64,000 nucleotides of DNA from Stakelama marina (GTDB taxonomy: Bacteria > Pseudomonadota > Alphaproteobacteria > Sphingomonadales > Sphingomonadaceae), in the NCBI RefSeq assembly GCF_018122655.1, contig NZ_JAGRQC010000003.1, forward strand, positions 434,001-498,000, read 5' to 3'. A program made the position numbers and the translations under genes. Numbering within the stretch: the stretch's first letter is position 1; each line of letters begins with the position of its first letter. Below are positions 31,025 to 40,506 of the stretch, in pieces. The notes under the pieces were generated by a model, which was not told where the DNA came from, made no database searches, and was given only the letters and a program-made list of their open reading frames with translations.

Positions 31025-32242
31025 TCAACCCCGCTTGCCTTGATCGAGCAGGCCGATGAAAAAGGCCGTAACCACCGTTTGAAGGCCGATGCAGCCGAGC
31101 AACATCGACGGTACCGTAAGTCGCATCAGTGCGAGCGGGTCCAGGTCACCAAATCCGGTGTGGGCCCAGAATGTCGTCGCCGCGATTGCGCCCCCGATAC
31201 CCGCAGCGAGCATCAGGCCGCCCCCAATACAGGCGCGCTCGACCGTGAACCAGTCGCGCACCCTGCGCATCAGACCGCTTTCCGGCCATAGCCCAACGAT
31301 TGTGCCATATCGGCGCGCGAGGAGCGATAGCCCGATGAGCTGTGATCCCATCAGCAGCGCCATCCCGAAGAAAATCATTGTGTGCACGCCAAATTGCACT
31401 TCTCCGAGTGTCACGTCCCCTGGGATAAGCCCGGCCACACCCACGAGGCCCGCAAAGGCGAGAGCGAGCCCAGGATAGAGCAGCAGGAATTTCGGCGCGT
31501 AGATCAAAAGGAAACGTAAATGCCGCCAGCCGTCGTGCCACGTCCTGAGATGCGGCGGACGACTGCGGCCATCAGGCTTGAGCGTCGTCGGTACCTCGCG
31601 AATATCGAGCTTCTCCAACGCCGCCTTGACCACCATCTCGCTGGCGAATTCCATCCCCGGGGAAGCCAAGCCGAGCGAAACGACCGCCTCGCGACGGAAT
31701 GCACGCAGCCCGCAGTGAAAATCGCCGACGCCGACTCCGAAAAAGATACGGCCCAGAAAGCTCAAAACCGGATTGCCCAAATAGCGGTGCAGTGCGGGCA
31801 TGGCCCCGGGCGCGATACCGCCCCGGAAGCGATTGCCCATCACCAGTTCTGCTCCATCGCGAAGCGCCTCGACAAAGGGCATCAACCCCCCGAAATCATA
31901 GCTGTCATCAGCATCGCCCATCGCGATATAGCGCCCCCGCGCCGCCGCGATCCCACCGATTAATGCCGCGCCATAGCCGCGATTTGCAACATGCACTATA
32001 CGCGCGCCGAACGCGATCGCAATCTGTTGCGACCCATCAGTCGACCCATTGTCGGCGACGATGATTTCCCCAGTAACACCGCTGTTGTCGAGAAAAGCGC
32101 GCGCGGTGCGCAGGCATAGTGCGAGTGTCTCCGCCTCATTCAGGCAGGGCATGACGATCGATAATTCGACCGTATTCGCCGCAGTTTTTTCAACGTCACG
32201 GGGGCCTGGCTCGGGCATGCGACGGACTTGGGCGACTGACAT
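31025..32242 (-). CDS. Membrane-anchored GT2, polyprenyl-phosphate sugar synthase-like
   Basis: A 405-residue protein. The N-terminal GT2 domain (about 25-240) shows LSIVMPCLNEAETLALC, ADNGSTDGSQQIA and the metal-binding GDADDSYDF. The C-terminal part has four hydrophobic helices (LLLYPGLALAFAGLVGVAG, MIFFGMALLMGSQLIGLSLL, GLMLAAGIGGAIAATTFW, LGCIGLQTVVTAFFIGLL). This is the layout of dolichyl/undecaprenyl-phosphate mannose or glucose synthases. Such enzymes make the lipid-linked donor used by GT-C enzymes, and a GT-C-like gene is directly divergent. AGGGG precedes the ATG at 32240-32242. The sugar and acceptor are unknown. Confidence 0.88.
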   Translation of the reverse strand: MSVAQVRRMPEPGPRDVEKTAANTVELSIVMPCLNEAETLALCLRTARAFLDNSGVTGEIIVADNGSTDGSQQIAIAFGARIVHVANRGYGAALIGGIAAARGRYIAMGDADDSYDFGGLMPFVEALRDGAELVMGNRFRGGIAPGAMPALHRYLGNPVLSFLGRIFFGVGVGDFHCGLRAFRREAVVSLGLASPGMEFASEMVVKAALEKLDIREVPTTLKPDGRSRPPHLRTWHDGWRHLRFLLIYAPKFLLLYPGLALAFAGLVGVAGLIPGDVTLGEVQFGVHTMIFFGMALLMGSQLIGLSLLARRYGTIVGLWPESGLMRRVRDWFTVERACIGGGLMLAAGIGGAIAATTFWAHTGFGDLDPLALMRLTVPSMLLGCIGLQTVVTAFFIGLLDQGKRG

Positions 32243-32350
32243 GGGACCCCTTGCAAGTAATTGTAGGTCCAGCTGGTCTATCGGACAGGCCCTAAAAAGA
32301 TGGTTAACCATTTTTGGTTAGCGGTCAGGTGACCTTTTGAGCGAGGGCAA

Positions 32351-34165
32351 ATGCGCAACGAAAAAGTTACCGTTTCTGGCCTGGTTCCGCGCAACCTTTG
32401 GCGGGATGCCATCGCCGCGCTTGCCATCGCGGCCTTGTTGATGACGATCTGGACAATCAGGGGCTGGCCTCAACTGGCCTTTCTGAACCTGCCGGACAAT
32501 GACGACATGATGCGGCTAGCACAGATTCGTGACTGGCTGGCAGGGCAGGGGTTCAACGACTGGACGCAATATCGGCTGGCGCCCCCGCTGGGTGCGCCTA
32601 TGCACTGGTCGCGAATCAACGACATCGTCCCGACGGGTATCATCGTTTTGACGCGGCCGTTGCTCGGCACTCACCACGCCGAATTGCTAGCCGTGATTTC
32701 CTATCCCGGTATGCTGTTCGGTATCTATCTCTTTCTTTCTGCTAGGATCGGCCGGCGGCTGGGTGGGGCGGCGGCCGGAACGGTCGCGCTGATCGTCGCG
32801 GCGATCGCATATCCAGCCGGCTCACTGTTCCTACCAGGCAGAATCGACCATCACGCCCTCCAGATCGTGCTCACCTTAGGCATCGTCCTTTCCCTCACAT
32901 GGCGGTCGTCACTTGCCAGCGGTGCGATAGCAGGAGCCGGAGTGGCCCTCAGTATGGGGATCGGGCTTGAAACTGCACCCCAAGTCGCCGCTGTTATGTT
33001 GACTCTCTTCGGCATGTGGGTGTGGCGAGGCAGTGAGGAGAAGGCGCGCGCCATCGGCTTCGGTGCGATGCTGGTCGCGGTGACAGGATTATTGCTCGCT
33101 TTTGCCCGGCCGACTTTGTGGACGACGCAGTGGTGCGACACTTTCACCCCGGCTTCGACCACCAGCACGCTGGCCGTCGGCGGCTATTGGCTGTTGCTTG
33201 GTTTTGCGGGTGTGCGGTTGAGGGGATGGCGGGCGCGCATTATCGCCGGTAGTGCGCTCGGTGCCGTTGCAGCCCTGGTGTTGGTTGGGCTGTACCCCAT
33301 TTGTCTGTCGGGCCCCTACGGTCCGATGGATCCTTTTGTCCGCCACGCCTTCATGGACAATGTGCTTGAGGCTCGGGGACTGTTCCACCAGGAACTGCTC
33401 GGCATCGCTATCCCCTCCGCCGGGATGATGGCGGCTTCGACCATCGCCGCGATTTGGTTCCTGTACCGCTTTCCTTGCCGACGGATTGTCGCATTACCGC
33501 TGATTGCGATTCTCGCGATGAGCGATCTCGTTCTGTTCGATCAAGTGCGCGGCGCCTATATCGGCAGCGCTGTCGCCGCGCCGCTGCTGGCGCAGATGAT
33601 CCTCGCCGCGCGTCGCGGCGGGCGGACGCCGCAGATCATAGCGAGTTGGCTGGCGTCGTGCGGTATGGTTTACCTGTTGGTGCCCGCCATCGCCGCAAAA
33701 GCGTTTGCTCCGCAAATTCGGGCGACTTATCTCGTCAACAAGGGCTGCAAATCGGGCGATGTCTGGCACCAACTCGACCGCTATCCGGCCGGCGTAGTGA
33801 TGGCGCCGATCGACATGGGCGCATACATCATCGGTGGGTCGCACCACGCATCGGTTGCGGCGGGCTATCACCGCAACAATCGGGGCAACCGCGCGATGTA
33901 CGAGTTCTTCCTGTCGCAACCCAAACAGGCGGAACGTATGGTCGCGCGCTGGCATGTCCGTTATATCGCGATCTGCCCGACCGATTTCCTCGAACTCGAC
34001 GTGCGCAATGCCTATCCCGACAGCCTCGCCGCTTTACTGCTGAGCGGTAATGTTCCAAGCTGGGTAGAGAGGCTGCCACTGCGCGATACCGGACTCGCCT
34101 TTTATCGCGTCCGCGAAGGCGCTGGAGCGAGTAAGCGTGCAGACATGGCAGAAACAGCTTTCTGA
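32351..34165 (+). CDS. STT3-like GT-C membrane glycosyltransferase (putative)
   Basis: A 604-residue polytopic protein with about 11-12 hydrophobic helices and a hydrophilic C-terminal part (about 450-600). The first outer loop carries LPDNDDMMRLAQIRDWL followed by APMHWSRIND, the acidic catalytic-loop style of GT-C enzymes such as STT3/PglB. FLPGRIDHHALQ later resembles the second conserved loop. Related alphaproteobacterial proteins are often left as hypothetical. The pairing with a lipid-sugar synthase gene supports a sugar transferase. The start at 32351 is convincing, but the acceptor is unknown. Base composition is slightly lower in GC than neighbouring genes in lines I counted. Confidence 0.72.
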   Translation: MRNEKVTVSGLVPRNLWRDAIAALAIAALLMTIWTIRGWPQLAFLNLPDNDDMMRLAQIRDWLAGQGFNDWTQYRLAPPLGAPMHWSRINDIVPTGIIVLTRPLLGTHHAELLAVISYPGMLFGIYLFLSARIGRRLGGAAAGTVALIVAAIAYPAGSLFLPGRIDHHALQIVLTLGIVLSLTWRSSLASGAIAGAGVALSMGIGLETAPQVAAVMLTLFGMWVWRGSEEKARAIGFGAMLVAVTGLLLAFARPTLWTTQWCDTFTPASTTSTLAVGGYWLLLGFAGVRLRGWRARIIAGSALGAVAALVLVGLYPICLSGPYGPMDPFVRHAFMDNVLEARGLFHQELLGIAIPSAGMMAASTIAAIWFLYRFPCRRIVALPLIAILAMSDLVLFDQVRGAYIGSAVAAPLLAQMILAARRGGRTPQIIASWLASCGMVYLLVPAIAAKAFAPQIRATYLVNKGCKSGDVWHQLDRYPAGVVMAPIDMGAYIIGGSHHASVAAGYHRNNRGNRAMYEFFLSQPKQAERMVARWHVRYIAICPTDFLELDVRNAYPDSLAALLLSGNVPSWVERLPLRDTGLAFYRVREGAGASKRADMAETAF

Positions 34166-34380
34166 CGAGCCATTGTACTGTGCGGACGCGCCGCATCTTC
34201 GTGCCGGTAGCGATCGCCGCCGCGCTCATCCTGCTGCTCTCGATGGCGCTGGGCTGGCATTATGCGGTCGACGGCATCGTCGGCGCGTCGGTCACGCTGG
34301 CCTGTTACCAGGGATTGCTGGCATTCTATCGCTCGCGTTCCGGCGCGAGGGAGCACGCGCCCGCGCTCGCACTGGGCTGA
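34166..34380 (+). pseudogene. Truncated PAP2-family phosphatase (3' fragment)
   Basis: A frame with only 66 codons from its first usable start (GTG at 34180). It encodes ALILLLSMALGWHYAVDGIV and then a helix, ending ALALG. The LGWHYAVDG segment matches the last catalytic motif (H...D) of PAP2/Aur1-like phosphatases. The other two catalytic motifs (KxxxxxxRP and PSxH) are absent because the frame begins only just after the GT-C gene stop (34165). I read this as the remnant of a longer gene whose 5' part was replaced by the upstream cassette. A small functional protein is the alternative. Confidence 0.6.
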
Positions 34381-34476
34381 GCCAGCTCCCGCTGGACCAA
34401 AAATGCGCCGAACCGCAGGGGATGGCGATGTGCTAGCGCTTGTACGCACGCACGCTGCTGCACTACAGCATCGCGG

Positions 34477-36042
34477 ATGCAGGGGTTGCGCGATCGACAG
34501 GCCCATTGGTGGCAGACACGGTGGTTCGTCGTGGCGATGGCGCTGGTCGCGGTCGTTCCGCTGATCTGGCCGACCATTCCGCCGCTCGTCGACCTGCCCG
34601 GCCATATGGGCCGGTACCGCGTGCAGGAATCATGGGACACCGCGCCCTGGCTGCACGAATGGTACAATTTTCACTGGCAGCTGATCGGCAATCTCGGGTT
34701 CGACCTGCTCATCATTCCGATGAGCAAGCTGTTCGGCATCGAACTAGGCGTGAAGCTGATCGTGATGACGATCCCCGCGCTGACCGCGATCGGCCTGCTG
34801 TGGATCGCGCGCGAGGTGCATGGGAGGATTCCCGCCACCGCGCTGTTCGCGCTGCCGATCGTGTACAGCTTTCCCTTCCATTTCGGCTTCGTCAATTTCG
34901 CGCTGTCGATGGCGCTGGCGCTCAATGCCTTCGCGCTGTGGCTGCGCATGGGCCGGCTGCACCGGGTGCGGCTGCGCGCGATCGTGTTCGTGCCGATTTC
35001 GGCGATCATCTGGGTGACGCACACCTATGGCTGGGGAACGCTGGGCGTGCTCGCCTTTTCGGGCGAGCTGGTCCGCCAGCACGATCTGCGCGGCGGCGGC
35101 TGGAAGGGTTGGATCACCGCCTGGATTCGCGCCGGCGTTCATTGTCTGGTGCTCGCGCCGCCCGCCGCGCTGATGATCCTGTGGCGATCGGGCGACCATG
35201 TTACCGGGCAGACGTTCGACTGGTTCAACTGGCGCGCCAAGATGCTGTGGGTGACCATGGTGCTGCGCGACCGGTGGCAGCTGTTCGACCTGGCGAGCCT
35301 GGCGGTGTTCTATCTGATCCTGTTCAAGGGGTTGCGCGATCCCAACATCCAGTATTCGCGCAACCTGACGCTGTCGGCGCTGTTCCTGCTCGCGGTTTAT
35401 CTGCTGCTGCCGCGGATCGTGTTCGGATCGGCCTATGCCGATATGCGGCTGGCGCCGTTCGTGTTCGGGATCGCGCTGATCGCGCTTCGGCCCAAGCCTG
35501 GCCTGTCGATCCGCCGCGCGAATGTGGTCGCGCTGCTGGGGCTCGCCTTCTTCCTGGTGCGCATCGGTGCCACGACCGCGAGCTTTTATCTGTACGACCA
35601 GCGCTATACCCGCGAGCTGGCGGCGCTCGACCATGTGCCCAAGGGCGCGCGGCTGCTGAGCTTTGTCGGGACGACGTGCCGTTACTATTGGAAGATGTCG
35701 CGCGTCGAGCACATGCCCGGCCTCGCGCTGGAGCGGCGGCTGGCCTTTTCGAACGACCAGTGGTCGATGGCGGGCGGGCAGCTGCTGACGGTGCGCTATG
35801 CCGCCGGGCGCGGGTTCAACCACGATCCGTCCGAACTCGTCACCTACCGCAAATGCCATGGCGAGATGTGGCGGCCGATCGACTGGGCGCTGCGCACCTT
35901 TCCGCGCGATGCGTTCGATTATCTGTGGCTGATCGGGCCGCCGCCTTATGATCCCGCGCTGCTGAAGGGCATGACGCCCGTCTGGCGCGACGGCACGAGC
36001 ATGGTGCTGCGCATCGACCATGACGCGAAGCCCAAGCGCTAA
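34477..36042 (+). CDS. Large polytopic membrane protein, GT-C-like
   Basis: A 521-residue protein with about 9-11 hydrophobic helices, then a soluble C-terminal part of about 130 residues. The first outer loop reads LVDLPGHMGRYRVQESW, with acidic and basic residues where GT-C enzymes hold their catalytic aspartate. No characterised family is recognised with confidence. It follows the PAP2 remnant on the same strand and converges with the FemAB-like gene, overlapping it by 4 bp. Its proximity to two other glycosyltransferase-like genes suggests surface-glycan work. Confidence 0.65.
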   Translation: MQGLRDRQAHWWQTRWFVVAMALVAVVPLIWPTIPPLVDLPGHMGRYRVQESWDTAPWLHEWYNFHWQLIGNLGFDLLIIPMSKLFGIELGVKLIVMTIPALTAIGLLWIAREVHGRIPATALFALPIVYSFPFHFGFVNFALSMALALNAFALWLRMGRLHRVRLRAIVFVPISAIIWVTHTYGWGTLGVLAFSGELVRQHDLRGGGWKGWITAWIRAGVHCLVLAPPAALMILWRSGDHVTGQTFDWFNWRAKMLWVTMVLRDRWQLFDLASLAVFYLILFKGLRDPNIQYSRNLTLSALFLLAVYLLLPRIVFGSAYADMRLAPFVFGIALIALRPKPGLSIRRANVVALLGLAFFLVRIGATTASFYLYDQRYTRELAALDHVPKGARLLSFVGTTCRYYWKMSRVEHMPGLALERRLAFSNDQWSMAGGQLLTVRYAAGRGFNHDPSELVTYRKCHGEMWRPIDWALRTFPRDAFDYLWLIGPPPYDPALLKGMTPVWRDGTSMVLRIDHDAKPKR

Positions 36043-37187
36043 TCACCGCGCTTGAAAGGCGTCATCGCGCCCAAAAACTCCTGATCGTTTTCGACCGCGA
36101 GCTTTTCGCGTTCGATGAAATCGGCGACCGCGCGGCGGAACCCCGGATCGGGGATATAATGCGCCGAATAGGTGGTGACGGGGACATAGCCGCGCGCGAG
36201 CTTGTGTTCGCCCTGCGCGCCCGCTTCGACACGGGCCAGACCGCGCGCGATGGCGGCGTCGATCGCCTGATAATAGCAGAGCTCGAAATGGAGGAATGGC
36301 ACATCCTCGACACAGCCCCAATAGCGGCCGTAGAGCGCGTCGTCGCCGATCAGGTTCAGCGCGCCGGCGATGGGATGTCCGTCGCGCTCGGCAAGGATCA
36401 GCAGCACCCGGTCGCCCATCGCTTCTCCCAGCATCGAGAAGAAGGGGCGCGTAAGATAGGGGCGGCCCCATTTGCGGTGGCCGGTATCCTGATAGAATTC
36501 CCAGAAGGCGTCCCAATGCGCATCTTCGATGTCGTCGCCGCTCAGATGGCGGATCGTCAGCCCCTCGACCGCGCGTGCGCGTTCCTTGCGGATCGCCTTG
36601 CGCTTGCGGCTGGCGAGCGCGGCGAGGAAATCGTCGAAGCTGCCATAGCCGTGATTGGTCCAGTGGAACTGGTTGCCGTGGCGGATCAGCCATCCCGCCG
36701 CTTCGAACTGCGCGACCTGTTCAGGCGCGACGAAGGTCGCGTGCGCCGAGGACAGCCCGTGCCGATCGGTCACCGCCTCGATCGCGGCGATCAGCGCGGC
36801 GGCGTGATCGTCGTCGCGGAGCAGCAGGCGCGGCCCCGGCACAGGGGTAAAGGGCACCGCGACCTGAAGCTTGGGATAATAGCGCCCGCCGGCATGTTCC
36901 CACGCATCGGCCCAGCCATGGTCGAAGACATATTCGCCCTGGCTGTGCCCCTTGGCATAGGCGGGCGCGATCGCAATCGGGCGGCCGTCGGGGCCATCGA
37001 CCACGATCGGCAGCGGTTGCCACCCCGTTTCGGCGACCGCCGAGCCCGATCGTTCGAGCATCGAGAGAAAGGCATGGCTGACGAAAGGGTGTCCCGCAGG
37101 CGCGCAGGCATCCCAGTCGGCGGCGGGAATCGAACAGACGCCGTCGGCGATTCGCGCGGTGATCGGATGGGAAGTCACGCGCATCAT
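36039..37187 (-). CDS. FemAB-like GNAT acyltransferase (DUF482 type)
   Basis: A 382-residue protein of the peptidoglycan-biosynthesis-annotated DUF482/GNAT group. The core has HGNQFHWTNHGYGSFDDFLAAL followed by ASRKRKAIRKERARA. ERDGHPIAGALNLIGDDALYGRYWG and HFELCYYQAIDAAI also occur, with two tandem GNAT folds as in FemX proteins. Known members transfer amino acids to lipid II, but the DUF482 subgroup has no proven substrate. I chose the ATG at 37185-37187; a longer frame to 37262 would run into the RlpA upstream region. No clear ribosome binding site was seen for either. Confidence 0.8.
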   Translation of the reverse strand: MMRVTSHPITARIADGVCSIPAADWDACAPAGHPFVSHAFLSMLERSGSAVAETGWQPLPIVVDGPDGRPIAIAPAYAKGHSQGEYVFDHGWADAWEHAGGRYYPKLQVAVPFTPVPGPRLLLRDDDHAAALIAAIEAVTDRHGLSSAHATFVAPEQVAQFEAAGWLIRHGNQFHWTNHGYGSFDDFLAALASRKRKAIRKERARAVEGLTIRHLSGDDIEDAHWDAFWEFYQDTGHRKWGRPYLTRPFFSMLGEAMGDRVLLILAERDGHPIAGALNLIGDDALYGRYWGCVEDVPFLHFELCYYQAIDAAIARGLARVEAGAQGEHKLARGYVPVTTYSAHYIPDPGFRRAVADFIEREKLAVENDQEFLGAMTPFKRGD

Positions 37188-37363
37188 GTAGGATCGGTGC
37201 TCGCCGGGTGAAAGTGCCGCAGGCCATCGCAGCGTCCATGTCGGATCAGAGACGCGGTTCATCGGCGGGACGGCACCTTATGTCGCGAATCGGGGGCGGC
37301 GGTAATGACTTGGCGACCAGGCCGGGACAGGGTCACGCGCATCGAAATGGGGAGGGGCTTTCC

Positions 37364-37756
37364 ATGCGGTTCGCATTCGTTCTGGCAACTTGTCTGTGTG
37401 CCGCCGCGCCCGTCGTCGTCCATGCGGCGCCAGCAGAAGGTGCGGCGATGGCCGGGACCGAAATCGACGGCGGCGAGGCGAGCTATTTCAGCACCGAAAT
37501 CGCCGGGCAGCGTACCGCGAGCGGAGATATATGCGATCCCGACACGCTGACGGCGGCGCACCGGACGCTGCCCTTCGGCAGCAGGGTCCGCGTGACCAAC
37601 CCGGCCAATGGCGAAAGCGTAGTCGTCACGATCAACGATCGCGGCCCCTATGCCGCGGGGCGTGTGATCGACCTGTCGCGCGCCGCCGCGGACGAAATCG
37701 GACTGACCCGGCGCGGACGCGGCGATGTCGAGTTGACGTTATTGTCCGACGATTGA
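37364..37756 (+). CDS. RlpA-like double-psi beta-barrel protein
   Basis: A 130-residue exported protein. The signal peptide MRFAFVLATCLCAAAPVVVHA is followed by the barrel: GGEASYFSTEIAGQRTASG, LPFGSRVRVTNPANGES and VVVTINDRGPYAAGRVIDLS. The NDRGP and IDLS motifs are typical of RlpA septal lytic transglycosylases. There is no SPOR domain, so it is the short form. GGAGG precedes the ATG at 37364. Septal or cell-wall binding is known for the family, while activity here is inferred. Confidence 0.88.
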   Translation: MRFAFVLATCLCAAAPVVVHAAPAEGAAMAGTEIDGGEASYFSTEIAGQRTASGDICDPDTLTAAHRTLPFGSRVRVTNPANGESVVVTINDRGPYAAGRVIDLSRAAADEIGLTRRGRGDVELTLLSDD

Positions 37757-37827
37757 CAACGTAACTTTAGTGCGTCCGACCGCGGCTGCGGTTGACGGAT
37801 GGTGCGCCGCGGTGCAGCAGGCTCTTC

Positions 37828-40503
37828 ATGGCTAGCAATCCCTCGATCACCAACAATCCCGACATCCGCTTCCTTGGACGCATGCTCGGCGACGTCATCC
37901 GCGACTATGGTGGCGAGGATCTTTTCAAACGCATCGAATATATCCGATCGACCTCGGTCGATCGCTATCGCGGCGTTGCCGGCGCCGATGCTATCGATCC
38001 CGGACTCGACCGGCTGACGCTGGACGAGACGCTCGATTTCACGCGCGGCTTCATGCTGTTTTCCATGCTCGCCAACCTTGCCGAGGACCGGCAGGGCGTG
38101 GCGACCGAACCCGATGCCGATGTGTCGCACGCGCTCAAGCGGCTCGACGCCGACGGGATCGACCGGAAGGCGGTGCTCGACCTGCTTGCGCACGGGCTGA
38201 TCGTTCCCGTGCTGACCGCGCACCCGACCGAGGTTCGCCGCAAGAGCATGATCGACCACAAGAACCGCATCGCCGAGCTGATGGCGATGAAGGATCAGGG
38301 GCTCGAGGAGACGCCCGACGGCGACAAGATCGAAGAGGCGCTGCTGCGCCAGATCGCGCTGTTGTGGCAGACCCGCGTCCTGCGCCGCGAAAAGCTCTAT
38401 GTCGCCGACGAGGTCGAAACCGCGCTCAGCTATTTGCGCGACGTGTTCCTGCCCGCGCTGCCCGCGCTCTATGCACGCTGGGACCGTGCGCTGGGCGAGC
38501 GCGTGCCGAGCTTCGTGCGCCCGGGAAGCTGGATCGGCGGCGACCGCGACGGCAACCCGTTCGTCACCGCCGATTCGCTGCGCTTCGCCCTCGCGCGCGC
38601 GGCGGAAACGGTGCTCGGCTATTATCTCGAAGCGCTCCATGCGCTGGGCGCCGAGCTGTCGATTTCGACGCAGCATACCGATGTCGATCAGGCCGTGCTC
38701 GACCTTGCCGAGGCGAGCGGCGACGAGGCCGAAAGTCGCGTCGACGAACCGTATCGCCGCGCGATCTCGGGCATCTATGCGCGTGTGTCCGCGACGCACG
38801 AAAAGCTTGCCGGAAAGAAACCGCCGCGCCCCGGACCGCTGACCGGGGAAGCCTATGCCGATCCGCACGAATTTCGCGCCGATCTCGTCAAGCTCGCCCG
38901 CGCGCTGGCCGAACAGGGCGGCAAGTCGCTGTCGTCGGGCGGTGCGCTCGGCCGGCTGATCCGCGCGGTCGAGACCTTCGGCTTCCATCTCGCCACGCTC
39001 GACATGCGCCAGAATGCCGCGGTGCATGAGCGCGTCGTGTCCGAGTTGCTGAAACATGCCGGCGTCGAGGATGATTATACCGCGCTCGACGAGGATGCGC
39101 GCGTCGCGCTGCTGCGCCGCGAACTGGCCAGCCCGCGCCCGCTGACCAGCCCCTATGCCGAATATTCGGATGAAACGGCGAAGGAACTGGCGATCCTGCA
39201 TGCCGCCGCCGATGCGCATTCGAAATACGGGCGCAACTGTATCAACAACTATATCATCTCGATGGCATGTTCGGTTTCCGACCTGCTCGAGGTGAACCTG
39301 CTGCTCAAGGAATCGGGGCTCTATGTGCCGGGCGAACCGCCGCAGGCGCATGTCATGGCGGTACCGCTGTTCGAAACCGTCGCCGACCTGGAAGCTGCGC
39401 CCGAGGTGATGCGCGCCTATTTCGCGCTTCCCGAAATCGCCGCGATCAACAAGGAGCGCGGCTATCAGGAAGTGATGATCGGCTATTCCGATTCGAACAA
39501 GGACGGCGGCTATCTGACCTCTACCTGGCAGCTTTCGCGCGGATCGACCGCGCTGGCGCCGGTGTTCGAGGAAGCGGGAGTCGCGATGCAGCTGTTCCAC
39601 GGTCGCGGCGGCGCGGTGGGGCGCGGCGGCGGATCGGCCTTCTCCGCGATCCGCGCGCAGCCGCCGGGCACCGTCAACGGCCGCATTCGCATTACCGAGC
39701 AGGGCGAGGTGATCGCAGCCAAATACGGCACGCCGGAAAGCGCCAAGACCAATCTGGAAGTGATGGCGTCGGCGACGCTGCTCGCCAGCCTGGAACCGGT
39801 GAAGCTGTCGCAGAAGGATTACGAGCGGTTCGCGGGAGCGATGGACCAGCTCTCCGACACCGCGTTCAAGGCGTATCGCGGGCTGGTCTATGACACCGAG
39901 GGTTTTCGCAGCTTCTTCCGCCAGATGACGCCGATCAGCGAAATCTCTGGTCTGAAGATCGGATCGCGCCCCGCCAGCCGCAAGAAATCGGACGCGATCG
40001 AGGATCTGCGCGCGATTCCCTGGGTGTTTTCGTGGGCGCAGGCGCGTGTGATGCTGCCGGGCTGGTACGGCGTCGGCCAGGCGATCCAGCAGTTCGAGGA
40101 CAAGGGGCTGCTGCGCGAGATGGCCGAAGGCTGGCCGCTGTTCGCCGCGACGCTCGAGAATATGGAGATGGTGCTCGCAAAGTCCGACATGGGCATTGCC
40201 GCGCGCTATGCGACGCTGGTCGAGGACGAGGCAAAGCGCGATCACATCTTCGGCCGCATCCGCGACGGCTGGCAGCAGACGCATGACGGGCTGTTGACGG
40301 TGACGCGGCAGACGCGCCTGCTCGAGCGGCATCCGCAGCTCGAGGCGTCGATTCTCCTGCGCCTGCCCTATATCGAGCCGCTCAACCTGTTGCAGATCGA
40401 ACTGCTCAAGCGGCTGCGCGGCGGCGAGGAGGATCCGCGCATCGGCGAGGGCATCCTACTGTCGATCAACGCGATCGCGACGGCACTTCGCAACAGCGGC
40501 TGA
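37828..40503 (+). CDS. ppc: Phosphoenolpyruvate carboxylase
   Basis: An 891-residue anaplerotic enzyme making oxaloacetate from PEP and bicarbonate. Catalytic motifs are visible: VLTAHPTEVRRKSM (His), GGDRDGNPFV, GYSDSNKDGGYLTSTWQL and FHGRGGAVGRGGG. The C-terminus ends LRNSG, where the usual tail is RNTG. The length and motif order match plant/bacterial PEPC. The ATG at 37828 is followed by the conserved NPDIRFLGRMLGDVI. It is convergent with the thioesterase gene, with 3 bp between their stops. Confidence 0.96.
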   Translation: MASNPSITNNPDIRFLGRMLGDVIRDYGGEDLFKRIEYIRSTSVDRYRGVAGADAIDPGLDRLTLDETLDFTRGFMLFSMLANLAEDRQGVATEPDADVSHALKRLDADGIDRKAVLDLLAHGLIVPVLTAHPTEVRRKSMIDHKNRIAELMAMKDQGLEETPDGDKIEEALLRQIALLWQTRVLRREKLYVADEVETALSYLRDVFLPALPALYARWDRALGERVPSFVRPGSWIGGDRDGNPFVTADSLRFALARAAETVLGYYLEALHALGAELSISTQHTDVDQAVLDLAEASGDEAESRVDEPYRRAISGIYARVSATHEKLAGKKPPRPGPLTGEAYADPHEFRADLVKLARALAEQGGKSLSSGGALGRLIRAVETFGFHLATLDMRQNAAVHERVVSELLKHAGVEDDYTALDEDARVALLRRELASPRPLTSPYAEYSDETAKELAILHAAADAHSKYGRNCINNYIISMACSVSDLLEVNLLLKESGLYVPGEPPQAHVMAVPLFETVADLEAAPEVMRAYFALPEIAAINKERGYQEVMIGYSDSNKDGGYLTSTWQLSRGSTALAPVFEEAGVAMQLFHGRGGAVGRGGGSAFSAIRAQPPGTVNGRIRITEQGEVIAAKYGTPESAKTNLEVMASATLLASLEPVKLSQKDYERFAGAMDQLSDTAFKAYRGLVYDTEGFRSFFRQMTPISEISGLKIGSRPASRKKSDAIEDLRAIPWVFSWAQARVMLPGWYGVGQAIQQFEDKGLLREMAEGWPLFAATLENMEMVLAKSDMGIAARYATLVEDEAKRDHIFGRIRDGWQQTHDGLLTVTRQTRLLERHPQLEASILLRLPYIEPLNLLQIELLKRLRGGEEDPRIGEGILLSINAIATALRNSG

Positions 40504-40506
40504 GGG

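Noticed and set aside
37648-40332. An 894-codon frame on the minus strand
   Set aside because: Complement of ppc.
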